Source: Actinophytocola sp044466355 | GTDB lineage: Bacteria > Actinomycetota > Actinomycetes > Mycobacteriales > Pseudonocardiaceae | Length of the DNA: 64,000 nucleotides | Direction: 5' to 3' | Assembly: GCF_044466355.1 (NCBI RefSeq) | Contig: NZ_JBITMQ010000003.1 | Span: 434,001 to 498,000, forward strand | Part shown: in pieces, positions 41,046 to 49,795 of the stretch | Numbering within the stretch: the stretch's first letter is position 1 | Layout: each line of letters opens with the position of its first letter | Position numbers and translations under genes: made by a program | The notes under the pieces: model-generated | The model's input: only the letters and a program-made list of their open reading frames with translations | What the model was told of the DNA's origin: nothing | Database searches by the model: none

Positions 41046-42579
41046 CTGCCTCTCCTTCCGTCACCGGCTCGGGTGCCGGCGAACTTTCCCGCGACGTGGT
41101 CCGCGCGGTCAGCAGCAGGTACACGAGCGATGCTGCCACCAAACCGACGACCCAGCTGTAGTTGTAGAAACCCTTCAGGAACGGGATGAGCCCGTCCACC
41201 GGGAACGGGTTGCCCGACGCGCTGTGGGCGCCACCGACCGCCAGCACGGCGCCGACGAGCGTGGCGACCAGGGCGGGGATGTTCCACCCGCCCGAGAACC
41301 AGTACCGGCCGCGCTCCTTGTAGAGGTCCTCCAGGTCGAGGTGCGTGCGGGCCCGCAGCCAGTACCCGGCGACGAGCACACCGGCGACCGAGCCGAGCAC
41401 GCCGCCGTAGAACCCGAGCCAGCCGTTGATGTACACGTCCGGGTTGGCGAGCAGCCGCCACGGCTGGATGACGATGCCGATGACACCGGTGATCAGGCCA
41501 CCGAGCGCGAACGTGATCCGCCGGGGGAACGCGTTCGAGAAGTCGTACGACGGGCTCACGACGTTCGCCGCGAGGTTCGCCGAGATGGTGGCCAGCACGA
41601 GGCAGATCAGCGCGACGACCACGACCACGGGCGACGAGAAGCGGGCCGCCAGGGTCGCCGGGTCCCAGATGACCTCACCGAACAGTACGGCGCCACCCGA
41701 GGTGGTCAGGATGGCGACGATCGCGATGAACGTCATCGTGGTCGGCAGGCCGAGGATCTGCCCGCGGACCTGCTTGCGCTGAGAACCACCGAAACGGGTG
41801 AAGTCCGGCATGTTCAGCGACAGCGTCGCCCAGAACGCGATCATGCCCATCAGCGACGGCGCGAACACCTTCCAGAAGTCGGCGCCCCAGCCCAGCTTCG
41901 ACGGCTGCGACAGGATCGGCCCGAAGCCGCCCGCCTTGATCAGCACGTACGCGAGCAGGATCAGGAACCCGACGCTCACCAGCGGCGCCGTCCAGTTCTC
42001 GAACTTCCGCACGGCCTCCATGCCCCGCCAGATGATCAGCATCTGGATCAGCCAGAACACGGCGAACGACAGCCACAGCGTGATCGGCTGCCCGCCCACC
42101 GCCGACGCGTTCATCCACCCGTCCCCGGCGAGCTTGCCGACGATCACGTAGATCGCCTGACCACCGACCCAGGTCTGGATGCCGAACCACCCGCAGGCGA
42201 TGAACGCTCTGAGCAGCGCGGCCAGGTTGGCGCCGCGCACGCCGTAGAACGCGCGCGCGAACACGGGGAACGGGATGCCGAAGCGCGTCCCCGCGTGGCT
42301 GTTCAGCAGCATGGGGATCAGCACGATGATGTTGCCGAGCGTGATCGTGAACAGCGCCTGCACCCAGTCCATGCCGAGCGCGATCAGGCCGGACGCGAGC
42401 AGGTAGCTGGGGATGTTGTGGGCCATGCCCATCCACAGCGCGAAGTAGTTGTACGTGGTCCAGTTGCGCTGCGCCACAGGCACTGGGGCGAGCTCGGGGT
42501 TGTAGAAGCGGCTGTCCGCGATGCCGGAGTGGTCGGCTAAGTCGACCCGGCCATCTGAGCTGGTGGTCGTTAGTGCCAT
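41038..42579 (-). CDS. NCS1 family nucleobase/hydantoin permease
   Basis: A 513-residue membrane protein with about 12 spans, from the NCS1 family (Mhp1, PucI, cytosine/uracil/allantoin permeases). Family signatures are FYNPELAPVPVAQRNWTTYN, ALWMGMAHNIPSYLLASGLI, NSHAGTRFGIPFPVFARA and the SLNMPDFTRF loop. It should bring a pyrimidine, hydantoin or related nucleobase into the cell for the downstream enzymes. ATG 42579 gives the usual N-terminus; it is weakly supported by CAGG. Codon 14 is a TTA, so translation of the first gene of the operon may need the bldA-type tRNA. Confidence 0.93.
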   Translation of the reverse strand: MALTTTSSDGRVDLADHSGIADSRFYNPELAPVPVAQRNWTTYNYFALWMGMAHNIPSYLLASGLIALGMDWVQALFTITLGNIIVLIPMLLNSHAGTRFGIPFPVFARAFYGVRGANLAALLRAFIACGWFGIQTWVGGQAIYVIVGKLAGDGWMNASAVGGQPITLWLSFAVFWLIQMLIIWRGMEAVRKFENWTAPLVSVGFLILLAYVLIKAGGFGPILSQPSKLGWGADFWKVFAPSLMGMIAFWATLSLNMPDFTRFGGSQRKQVRGQILGLPTTMTFIAIVAILTTSGGAVLFGEVIWDPATLAARFSSPVVVVVALICLVLATISANLAANVVSPSYDFSNAFPRRITFALGGLITGVIGIVIQPWRLLANPDVYINGWLGFYGGVLGSVAGVLVAGYWLRARTHLDLEDLYKERGRYWFSGGWNIPALVATLVGAVLAVGGAHSASGNPFPVDGLIPFLKGFYNYSWVVGLVAASLVYLLLTARTTSRESSPAPEPVTEGEAVV

Positions 42580-42666
42580 CCTGGGATGGTGGTGCGCGGC
42601 GATCTCGCGAGGCAGTGTCACTGTGTACACCGTTGACGCGGTCGGTGCGCACTTTGTCAGTTGCGC

Positions 42667-42822
42667 TCAGTCCCCGGGCCCTGCGGTGAGCCATGTCAGC
42701 TCCACGTCACCGATCCGTCGCAGCGTCCGCAGCACGCCCTCGGCGCTGGGGGCGCGGTGCGTGGTTCCGGAGGCCGGATCGGTGTACACCGCGCCCAGGT
42801 CGTCGGCGAACGCCATGCCCCA
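42667..42822 (-). pseudogene. C-terminal remnant of a minus-strand gene
   Basis: About 52 codons up to the TGA at 42667-42669 read like protein: GWGMAFADDLGAVYTDPAS, then GTTHRAPSAEGVLRTLRRIG, then DVELTWLTAGPGD. The frame has no start with a ribosome binding site and stops making sense at about 42820, where the plus-strand Scr1 regulator homology begins. It looks like the tail of a small gene that was divergent from the Scr1 regulator. I cannot name the family. Confidence 0.5.
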
Positions 42823-43638
42823 GCCGAGCGGCGGTTGCGGGAGGAGGCCGGGTACACGGCCGTCGAGGCCTGCGAACCGCTCAACGCGCAGGGGCCCAAG
42901 CTCAGCAAGATCGAGAACGGTCGGCAGGGCGCCACACCGGAGGAGGTGGGCGTCCTCTGCGACTTCTACCGCGCGTCGGCCGAGGAGCGGGACTACCTCG
43001 TGTCACTGGCGGAACAACGCCCCAAGCGCCGCCGCAGGCGAGCGGGGAAACGGGACGCGGTCCCGGACTGGTTCCGCCGGTTCCTTGCCCTGGAGTGGGA
43101 CGCGACCGAGATCAAGAGCTACCAGATCGACATGGTGCCGGGCCTGCTGCAGACGGAGGACTACGCGCGCTCGATGATCCGCGCGTGGGAGCCGGAGGCC
43201 GACGACCGCCTGATCGACAAGCAGGTCGAGACCCGGATGCGCCGACAGGAGGTCCTGCGGCGGACGGGCAGGCCGTCCCTGCGGCTCGACGTGGTGCTCG
43301 GCGAAGCCGCGCTGCGACGCGTTCAGGGTACGAAACAGGTCATGCGTGCGCAGCTGAAGCACCTCGTCAAGGTGGCCAGGCGCCCCAACATCACCATCCG
43401 CGTGATGCCCTTCGACGTACCGGACCGCATCTCCGTGGCGTCGGCCTTCGAGTTGTTCAGGCTGACCGAGCAGAACATCTCGACTGTCTACTTGGAGGAC
43501 CTGTTCGGGGCCACCTACCTGAAGGAACCCGAGGAGTATACGCAGTACAGCTCGGTTTACGGGCGTCTGCGGGATGCCGCGCTGACACCGGAAGAGTCGG
43601 TCGCCTTCGTCGATAGGATGGCAAAGGAGTACACCTGA
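42823..43638 (+). pseudogene. Scr1-type XRE regulator lacking its N-terminus
   Basis: About 270 residues of a helix-turn-helix regulator of the Scr1 (DUF5753) kind found with DUF397 genes in actinomycetes: ERRLREEAGYTAVEAC, NAQGPKLSKIENGRQ, then the sensor-like domain (YQIDMVPGLLQTEDYARSM, MRRQEVLRR, EDLFGATYLKEP, SVAFVDRMAKEY). The usual first 15-20 residues and any start codon with a ribosome binding site are missing; TTG 42835 is the only early start-like codon, and it would lose the first helix. A shortened but working protein remains possible. It is followed by a DUF397 gene after 22 bp. Confidence 0.65.
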
Positions 43639-43660
43639 GCGACCACCTAAGGGGTGTGTG

Positions 43661-43828
43661 ATGACCTGGCGCAAGAGCAGCTTCAGCGGCTCGAACGGCG
43701 GCGACTGCGTCGAGGTGGCCAACACCCTGAAAGCCGTTCGGGACTCGAAGAATCCCGCCGGGCCCGTGCTCACCGGGCGTGTGGATCTGCTGATCAGCGC
43801 ACTGAAAGGCGCGCCGCGTAACGGATGA
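43661..43828 (+). CDS. DUF397 protein, partner of Scr1-type regulator
   Basis: A 55-residue protein MTWRKSSFSGSNGGDCVEVAN ..., with the DUF397 signature W-R-K-S-S-x-S and the C-V-E-V-A motif, then the RDSKNPAGPVL end. DUF397 proteins are encoded just after Scr1-like XRE regulators and act as their small antagonists in Streptomyces. ATG 43661 follows GGGG at 43651-43654. The gene seems intact though its regulator has lost its front. Its end overlaps the convergent LLM gene by 35 bp. Confidence 0.85.
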   Translation: MTWRKSSFSGSNGGDCVEVANTLKAVRDSKNPAGPVLTGRVDLLISALKGAPRNG

Positions 43829-44594
43829 GGCCCTCCAGGTCGGGCTCGTCCGGGGTCGGCTGCAGGATCACCGCGTTCGCCCCGGCTTCCGCGAGCTTCT
43901 CGACCATCACCGGGATGTCGTCGTTCGCGACGCCGTACTCGTCGGTCCGGTCGTTGTCGATGCGTTCCTGCGCGCCGTCGCCGATGGCCGCGCGGATGTA
44001 GACGGTGATCGGGGTGTCGCCGACCAGGTCGCGTGCCCGGCGCACCCCCTCCACCCCCGCACGGGCCTCGATCACCACACCGTCGGCCAGCTCGCCGCAC
44101 AGCGCGACCGACTTCGGGCCGATGGCGCCCGCCCAGATCTTCGCGGCCGCGGGCCACGTGAGCCGCACCCTGTCGAGCGTGACGTACCGGCCGTCGACCG
44201 TGACCTCCTCGCCGTCGAGCAGCCGCCGCAGCGCGGTCAGGTACTCGCGCAGCAGCGTCAACGGGGACTCGACGCGTGCCCCGGCCTGGCCCATCCACTT
44301 CTGCGCGCCGTGCCCCCACGCGATCATCGACCGGCCCGGGAACATCCGCTCGATGGTCGCGACCTCCATCGCGGACAGTGCGACGTTGCGCAGCGGCACC
44401 GGCAGCAGCCCGATGCCGATGCGCACGTTCGTCGTCCATGCGAGCGCGGCCGCGGCCGGTGCGATGCCGCTCTCGAAGAAGCAGTCCTCCCACAACCACA
44501 GCTCGTCCAGGCCCGCCTCGTCCGCCGCTCTGATCACCGACTCGAACCGTTCCGGCGGGAACTGCGGACGCAACACGAACCCGAGAGTGGTCAT
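43794..44594 (-). CDS. LLM class F420-dependent oxidoreductase
   Basis: A 266-residue LLM-fold protein starting MTTLGFVLRPQFPPERFESVI. Family blocks are GLDELWLWEDCF, VRIGIGLLPVPLRNVALSAM, FPGRSMIAWGHG and KIWAGAIGPKSVALCGELADG. It uses F420 or a flavin for redox chemistry on an unknown substrate. It follows the esterase gene on the same strand (7 bp gap), so the two are probably co-transcribed. It is a different subfamily from the enzymes at 37802 and 63553. Confidence 0.88.
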   Translation of the reverse strand: MTTLGFVLRPQFPPERFESVIRAADEAGLDELWLWEDCFFESGIAPAAAALAWTTNVRIGIGLLPVPLRNVALSAMEVATIERMFPGRSMIAWGHGAQKWMGQAGARVESPLTLLREYLTALRRLLDGEEVTVDGRYVTLDRVRLTWPAAAKIWAGAIGPKSVALCGELADGVVIEARAGVEGVRRARDLVGDTPITVYIRAAIGDGAQERIDNDRTDEYGVANDDIPVMVEKLAEAGANAVILQPTPDEPDLEGLIRYAARLSVR

Positions 44595-44601
44595 GGTCGT
44601 T

Positions 44602-45474
44602 TCATACCAGGAACGGGCGCACCCACGCTGCCATCCGCGCGAGCGAGTCGTCGGCGACCTCGTCGTGGCCCGCGGCCATCTGGAACGTGTGCTGCTGCCC
44701 CGGCACGACGTCCAGGGTGGCGTCGACGCCCTGGCTCACGGCCTTCTCGTGCAGGCGAACGCTGTCGTCGAGCAGCATCTCGGCGTCGCTGACCGTGATG
44801 TAGGCCGGTGGGAGACCGGACAGGTCGGCGTTGATCGGCGACGCCTCCGGGTCGGCCGGGTCGCCGTCGGGGCCGACGTACATACCCACCAGCGCCCGCA
44901 GGTTCATCGGCCGGTCGCCGCCGAACAGGACGTCCGTCGACACGTTCGCCTTGAGCGACTCGCCGCGGAACTCCATGTCGGTCCACGCCGAGAACGGCAT
45001 GATCGCGACCGGCTTCGGGTCCACCCGCAGCGTGGTGGTGAGCGTGAGCAGGCCACCGGCCGAGTCACCGGTGATCGCGATCCGGGTGACGCCCTGCGCC
45101 CGCAGCCACTCGTAGGCGGTGACGCAGTCCTCGAGCGCGGCCGGGTGCCGGAACTCGGGCGTGAGCCGGTAGTCGACGATCAGCGCACGTACACCGGCCC
45201 TCTTCGCGAGGTGGGCGAACATCTTGCGGTGCGTGTACATGGAGCCGCCGATGAAACCGCCGCCGTGCACGCACAGCAGCACCCCGTCGTCGGGAGCCCC
45301 GTGCGGGACCGCCCACAGGGCACGGACCCCGCCCGCGTCGACCTCCAGGTAGTCCACGCCGCCGGGTTCCGCGGTCACGTCGCCCCAGTGCGAGTCGACG
45401 ATCCTGGCCTGCTCCAGCGGGAGGTTCCTGTGCGAGTTGGCGTTGCTCCTGCGGTAGTGCTCGATGATGTTCAT
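44602..45474 (-). CDS. Alpha/beta hydrolase, hormone-sensitive-lipase-type esterase
   Basis: A 290-residue cytosolic esterase of the HSL family. The oxyanion motif is HGGGFIGG (from His70), the nucleophile Ser138 is in GDSAGG, and the catalytic His lies in PGQQHTFQ. A DAEMLLDDS segment holds the likely Asp. It hydrolyses short acyl esters or lactones; the natural substrate is unknown. ATG 45474 has no strong ribosome binding site. It is first in an operon with the LLM enzyme. Confidence 0.9.
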   Translation of the reverse strand: MNIIEHYRRSNANSHRNLPLEQARIVDSHWGDVTAEPGGVDYLEVDAGGVRALWAVPHGAPDDGVLLCVHGGGFIGGSMYTHRKMFAHLAKRAGVRALIVDYRLTPEFRHPAALEDCVTAYEWLRAQGVTRIAITGDSAGGLLTLTTTLRVDPKPVAIMPFSAWTDMEFRGESLKANVSTDVLFGGDRPMNLRALVGMYVGPDGDPADPEASPINADLSGLPPAYITVSDAEMLLDDSVRLHEKAVSQGVDATLDVVPGQQHTFQMAAGHDEVADDSLARMAAWVRPFLV

Positions 45475-45598
45475 GCGTGTGCAGACCGGGCGTGGCCGCG
45501 GGAGGAATCGGTACCGTGGTGTTCGCCGTGCGGGTCACGCCGGTCGGCCCGGTGACGTTCGAGGCCGACGGCACCGGGACCAGGGCTACTGCCGCTGA

Positions 45599-46327
45599 CT
45601 ACAGCACCTGTGACAGGAACTGCTTCAACCGCGGCGACTGGGGGTCGTCGAAGATGGCCTCCGGGGTGCCCTCCTCGACGATCGCGCCGTGGTCCATGAA
45701 CACGACCTTGTCCGCCACGCGCCGGGCGAACCCCATCTCGTGGGTGACCACCAGCAGCGTCAGCCCGCGCCCGGCGAGCCCGGCCATCAGGTCCAGCACG
45801 CCCTTGACCAGCTCGGGGTCGAGCGCGCTCGTGGCCTCGTCGAACAGCATCACCTCGGGGTCCATGGCGAGCGCACGCGCGATCGCCACCCGCTGCTGCT
45901 GACCGCCGGACAGCGCGGCCGGGCGGAACGGCGCCTTCTCCGCCAGCCCGACCTCCGTGAGCCGCTCCCGCGCGATCGACGCGGCCGCCTCTCGGGACAG
46001 CCGCCGCACGTCCCGCAGCGGCAGCACGATGTTGTCCAGCACCGTCCGGTGCGGGAACAGGTTGAAGTGCTGGAACACCATGCCGACCCGCTGCCGCAGC
46101 TTGTCCGGGTTCGTACGGACCACGCTCGTCCCGTCGAGCAGGATATCGCCGGAGTCGGGCTCCTGCAGGCGGTTCGTCACCCGCAGCAGCGTCGACTTGC
46201 CCGACCCGGACGGGCCGATGACGCACGCCGTCTCACCGGCCGCGACCGACAGCGACACCCCGCGCAGCACCTCGAGCGTCCCGAACGACACGTGGATGTC
46301 GCGCAGCTCGACACTGGAGGAACTCAT
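45599..46327 (-). CDS. Polar amino acid ABC transporter ATPase (GlnQ-type)
   Basis: A 242-residue ABC ATPase with Walker A GPSGSGKST, Q-loop FQHFNLFPH, signature LSGGQQQRVAIARAL, Walker B VMLFDEATSALD and the switch His in VVTHEMGFA. It matches GlnQ/HisP-type importers of amino acids. It overlaps the permease gene by 4 bp and is the last gene of a four-gene importer operon. Works at the inner face of the membrane. Confidence 0.94.
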   Translation of the reverse strand: MSSSSVELRDIHVSFGTLEVLRGVSLSVAAGETACVIGPSGSGKSTLLRVTNRLQEPDSGDILLDGTSVVRTNPDKLRQRVGMVFQHFNLFPHRTVLDNIVLPLRDVRRLSREAAASIARERLTEVGLAEKAPFRPAALSGGQQQRVAIARALAMDPEVMLFDEATSALDPELVKGVLDLMAGLAGRGLTLLVVTHEMGFARRVADKVVFMDHGAIVEEGTPEAIFDDPQSPRLKQFLSQVL

Positions 46328-47070
46328 GACCGCACCGTCCCCGAGGTCACCAGGTCAGGGGTGTCGGCGGCCACCTTCTTGCCCACCCGCAACCGTTTGT
46401 CGATGTGGTTGACCAGGTGCGTCAGCGGCACCGTGATCACCAGGTACACGAACCCGGCCGCCACCAGCGGCGACAGGTTGCCCGTGTTGGCCGCGAGGTC
46501 CTGCCCGATGCGGAACAGCTCCCGCTGGCCGACCAGCAACCCGAGGAAGTACACCAGGCTGGAGTCCTTCACCAGCGCGATGAACTGGTTCACCAGCGCA
46601 GGCAGCACGCGCCGCACACCCTGGGGGATGACCACCTTCACCATCGCGTTGCGGTAGCTCATGCCCAGGGCACGGCTGGCCTCCAGCTGTCCTTTGTCGA
46701 CGCTCTGGATGCCGGCCCGGAAGATCTCCCCGATGTACGCCGCGGCGATCAGGGACAGCGCGAGGATCCCCAACGGGTACGGGTTGGTGCCGACGACGTC
46801 CCGCGCGACCGTGCCGAGACCCTGGCCGATCACGAGGATCGTCAGGATCGCGGGCAGGCCGCGGAAGATGTCGGTGTACACGCGTGCGGGCCAGCGCAGC
46901 CACCGCTTGGTGGACAGCCCCATGACCGCGAGCACCATGCCCAGCACGGTGCCGATCACGGCGGACGCGCCGGCCAGGATCAGCGTGTTCAGCAACCCGG
47001 TCTTCAGCAGGTCCGGGAAGACCTGCCAGATGTACTCCCAGTTGAGGAACGTGTCGAGGAACTGGTCCAT
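46324..47070 (-). CDS. Polar amino acid ABC transporter permease
   Basis: A 248-residue permease of the HisM/GlnP family with about five spans. The 3-TM signature region reads FRGLPAILTILVIGQG and the EAA loop EASRALGMSYRNAMVKVVIPQG. It acts as a homodimer, since no second permease is in the operon. The start is ATG 47070, directly abutting the stop of the solute-binding gene at 47071. The terminal VAADTPDLVTSGTVRS is a cytosolic tail. Confidence 0.94.
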   Translation of the reverse strand: MDQFLDTFLNWEYIWQVFPDLLKTGLLNTLILAGASAVIGTVLGMVLAVMGLSTKRWLRWPARVYTDIFRGLPAILTILVIGQGLGTVARDVVGTNPYPLGILALSLIAAAYIGEIFRAGIQSVDKGQLEASRALGMSYRNAMVKVVIPQGVRRVLPALVNQFIALVKDSSLVYFLGLLVGQRELFRIGQDLAANTGNLSPLVAAGFVYLVITVPLTHLVNHIDKRLRVGKKVAADTPDLVTSGTVRS

Positions 47071-47847
47071 CTACTTGGCGGCGAACTCGGGTGGCGTGGG
47101 CGCGTTGGGTTCGAACCGCTTGTGCAGCTCCTCCCACGTGCCGTCCTCGATGACCTGCTTCAGGCCCGCGTTGATCTTGTCGATCAGCTCGGTGTTGCCT
47201 CTCTTGAAGGCGTACCCGTGCGGCAGGTCCGTGGTGATCGAGTGGACGACCCGCAGCTTCGCGTCCGGGTTCTCCGCCACGTACGTCTCCGCCGTCGCGA
47301 GGTCGAACACCGCGCCGTCGATGGCCTTCGTCTTCAGCGCGGACAGCGCGGCCGCGTCGTTCGGGAACCGGACCGCCTGCGCGGTCGGCGCGTTCTCGGA
47401 CAGCCACGTGTCCGACACGGTGCCCTGCAGGACACCGATCCGGTTCCCGCCAAGGGTGTTCTCGTCCGTGACCGGCGAGCCCGACGGCGCCGCGATGCCC
47501 AGCGACTGGTAGTTGTACGGGTCGGAGAACGCGACCGTCCGCTTGCGTTCCTCGGTCTGGGCGATGGCGGAGCTGCCGATGTCGAACGTCCCGTTCGCGA
47601 CCTGGCCGAGCAGCGCGGAGAAGTCCGTCGCCACGAACTCCAGCTTCAGGCCCTGCTTCTCCGCGATGGCCTTCAGCATCTCGTTGTCGAAACCGGTGAA
47701 CTCACCGTTCTCCTGGTAGGCGTTGGGCTTCGAGTCGCTCAGCGTGCCGACGCGCAGGGTGTCCTCGCCACCCGCGTCGTCGCTGCCGCACGCCACGAGC
47801 GACGCTGCCGTCGCAAGCGCGGCCAGTGCCGCGAACAGGCGTTTCAT
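47071..47847 (-). CDS. Amino acid-binding lipoprotein 2 of ABC importer
   Basis: A 258-residue family 3 solute-binding protein. The lipobox is ASLVACGSDD. The binding domain begins TLRVGTLSDSKPNAYQENGEFTGFDNEML, with the conserved FDIGSSAIAQTEERKRTVAFSDPYNY. It is similar in layout to the second binding protein at 47968, so the operon has two related receptors for one permease. They may recognise different ligands. ATG 47847. Confidence 0.93.
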   Translation of the reverse strand: MKRLFAALAALATAASLVACGSDDAGGEDTLRVGTLSDSKPNAYQENGEFTGFDNEMLKAIAEKQGLKLEFVATDFSALLGQVANGTFDIGSSAIAQTEERKRTVAFSDPYNYQSLGIAAPSGSPVTDENTLGGNRIGVLQGTVSDTWLSENAPTAQAVRFPNDAAALSALKTKAIDGAVFDLATAETYVAENPDAKLRVVHSITTDLPHGYAFKRGNTELIDKINAGLKQVIEDGTWEELHKRFEPNAPTPPEFAAK

Positions 47848-47967
47848 GTCAGGCTCCTGTGTTCTCTGGGTCGCTGCGTTCCTCCGCTGAGACGCCGTCT
47901 TCCCTCGTCGCGTGCTCGGCGCTGACGCGCCTGCGCGCGCTCCTCAGTCCAGACGGCGCCCGCTCCG

Positions 47968-48786
47968 TCACTCCGCTCCCTGGTTCTCGACCGGCAGACC
48001 GGGCCCGCCCTCCGCCAGCTCGGCGGGCAGGGGGGTGTCCTGGTAGAACCTGGCGTGCAGCTTCGCGACCGTTCCGTCGGCGATGGCGGCGGCCAGGCCC
48101 CTGTTGAGCTTGTCTAGCAGCTCCCTGTCGTCCTTGCTCACCGCGTAGGCCGACGGCGTCTCCTTTGACTCGATCGTGTAGCCCAGCTCCAGCGGCACGG
48201 CGGCGTTCTGTTCCAGGTACTGCTGCCCGATGTCCTTCGGCACGACCCAGCCGTCGAGCGTCCCGTTGCGCAGCTGCGCGAATCCGGCGTTGTAGTCGGG
48301 GAAGCGCACGACCTCGGCACCCGGCACCCGGTTGGTCGCGAAGTCGTCCTGCACCGACGCCTGCACGACCCCGAGCCGCTTGCCGTCGAACGCCTCGACG
48401 CTGGTCAGCCCCGCGCCCTTGGCGGTGACGACCGTCGTGTACTCGGTGTTGTAGCCGTTGGAGAACGCGACGGTCTTCTTGCGCGCCTCGGTGGTGGAGA
48501 TCGTCGAGCTGCCGATGTCGAACCGTCCATTCGCGACACCCGCGAGCAGGCCGGCGAACTCGGTGCCGACGAACTCGACCTCGAAGCCCTCCCGCTTCGC
48601 GATGTCGCGCAGCAGTTCGTTGTCGTAGCCGGTGAACTTGCCGTCCTCGAAGAAGATCGCGGGCGGCGCGTCGGTGAGGGTGCCGACACGCAGCACCTGG
48701 CCACCGTCGCCGGAGTCGCTGCCGCACGCGGTCAGCGTCGCGGCGAGCACTCCGGAAACGAGCACGGCGAGGAGCCTGGAACGCAT
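47968..48786 (-). CDS. Amino acid-binding lipoprotein 1 of ABC importer
   Basis: A 272-residue family 3 solute-binding protein, with lipobox ATLTACGSDSG and FTGYDNELLRDIAK, FDIGSSTISTTEARKKTVAF. It is the first gene of the importer operon. ATG 48786 is preceded by AGGGAGAA. Compared with its neighbour at 47071 it has a longer C-terminal tail (ELAEGGPGLPVENQGAE). The 120 bp between the two genes has a long-looped stem (GCCGTCT/AGACGGC) that might tune relative expression. Confidence 0.93.
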   Translation of the reverse strand: MRSRLLAVLVSGVLAATLTACGSDSGDGGQVLRVGTLTDAPPAIFFEDGKFTGYDNELLRDIAKREGFEVEFVGTEFAGLLAGVANGRFDIGSSTISTTEARKKTVAFSNGYNTEYTTVVTAKGAGLTSVEAFDGKRLGVVQASVQDDFATNRVPGAEVVRFPDYNAGFAQLRNGTLDGWVVPKDIGQQYLEQNAAVPLELGYTIESKETPSAYAVSKDDRELLDKLNRGLAAAIADGTVAKLHARFYQDTPLPAELAEGGPGLPVENQGAE

Positions 48787-48909
48787 TGTTTCTCCCTGGA
48801 AATCCCGTTTGCGGGCGCAACGGTAGGCATTCCGGGAGGTCGGGCTCACCTCGTCCCAGGATGTGGGCGGCGGTCGGTGCCGTCCGTCACAGTGGGAATC
48901 TCGAGGGAA

Positions 48910-49743
48910 TTACAGCTGGTTCAGCAGCCATCGCGGGCCGAGCGTCTGCGCGCCTTCGGCTGCACAGCGGCGTTTCAGCTCCCGGTCGGCGGTCACCACA
49001 TAGGTGTCGACGTCCGGCGCGGTGAGCTGTTTCACGGTCTCGACGATCGTGTCGTCCCCGTCGTGGTCGGCGCGGACGGTCCGGACGTGGTCAGCGTCAC
49101 CGACCTCCCTCGCCTTGCCCTCCACGACCATGACCAACTCCGGGTACGCCACGTCGAACGGCGCCAGCGGCACGCCGTCGAGCTTGTCGACCTGATCGCG
49201 CAGGCGGGTCGCCGCGCCGTGCCGGTCCCGCCACCAGCCGTCGTTGCGGGAACCCATGACGTTGGCGGTGTCCACGACGAGCACGGTCCTGCGCATGGCG
49301 GTGCGCACCCGTGGCCAGGACGCGGCGAACGGCGAGAAGAGGTCCATGCCCTCGACGTCGTCGGCGGGCACCCAGCGGGCGTCCTTGGACTCCCAGTCGC
49401 GCGGCCCGACCTCCTGGCGCTCCGTCAGGTCCCCGACGACCGTGTCGTAGTGCCAGCCGCCGTGGTCCTCGCGCAGGTACCCGCGGACGCGCACCCTGGT
49501 CACGTCCAGAGTGGACTCCTCGGAGGTCTCCCGGAGCGCCGTCGTGACCGGCGCCTCGTCCCGGTCGCGCGCGCCGCCGAACAGCCCCCACGTCTCGGCG
49601 CCGAGCGACAGCGCGGACCGCTGCTGGAGCAGCACCATGCCCTCGTGGTGCACGAGCAGGCCCGCGGCGCCGTACGCGCCCCAGTGCCGATGACCGAGTC
49701 CACATTGGACGAACCGGTCGCCCTCCCGCAACATGGCGCCCAT
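48910..49743 (-). CDS. NUDIX hydrolase fused to NYN/PIN-like ribonuclease domain
   Basis: A 277-residue two-domain protein. Residues about 15-130 are a NUDIX domain with the box GGARDRDEAPVTTALRETSE; the box Gly near its end is Thr here. Residues about 150-277 are a NYN (YacP/PIN-like) domain: VLVVDTANVMG with the metal-binding Asp, then DGDDTIVETVKQL, VVTADRELKRRCAAEGAQ and a LGPRWLLNQL end. The two activities predicted are nucleotide-derivative pyrophosphohydrolase and RNA cleavage. The join suggests a protein that removes a 5' cap-like nucleotide and cuts the RNA; that is inference. It is divergent from the TetR gene. Confidence 0.88.
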   Translation of the reverse strand: MGAMLREGDRFVQCGLGHRHWGAYGAAGLLVHHEGMVLLQQRSALSLGAETWGLFGGARDRDEAPVTTALRETSEESTLDVTRVRVRGYLREDHGGWHYDTVVGDLTERQEVGPRDWESKDARWVPADDVEGMDLFSPFAASWPRVRTAMRRTVLVVDTANVMGSRNDGWWRDRHGAATRLRDQVDKLDGVPLAPFDVAYPELVMVVEGKAREVGDADHVRTVRADHDGDDTIVETVKQLTAPDVDTYVVTADRELKRRCAAEGAQTLGPRWLLNQL

Positions 49744-49772
49744 CGTACGCAGGCCGCCCCTGGCTGAAATAT

Positions 49773-49786
49773 ATAGACTGGTCTAT
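49773..49786. promoter_or_regulatory. TetR-type operator
   Basis: ATAGAC and GTCTAT flank TG, a compact palindrome 10 bp before the tetR start codon at 49796. It overlaps a TATATAG stretch that would serve as -10 element, so binding would block transcription. Sites of the TAGACx(0-4)GTCTA kind are typical of LmrA/YxaF-type TetR proteins, the subgroup this regulator resembles. Confidence 0.7.
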
Positions 49787-49795
49787 TCTGGTCGC

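Noticed and set aside
40960..42540. Long plus-strand frame over the NCS1 permease
   Set aside because: Low-complexity Arg/Asp/His-rich product antisense to a 12-span membrane protein; typical codon-bias shadow.
45475..45598. Small gene between esterase and amino acid ATPase
   Set aside because: The stretch is only 124 bp and its short frames lack a start with a ribosome binding site or a recognisable motif.
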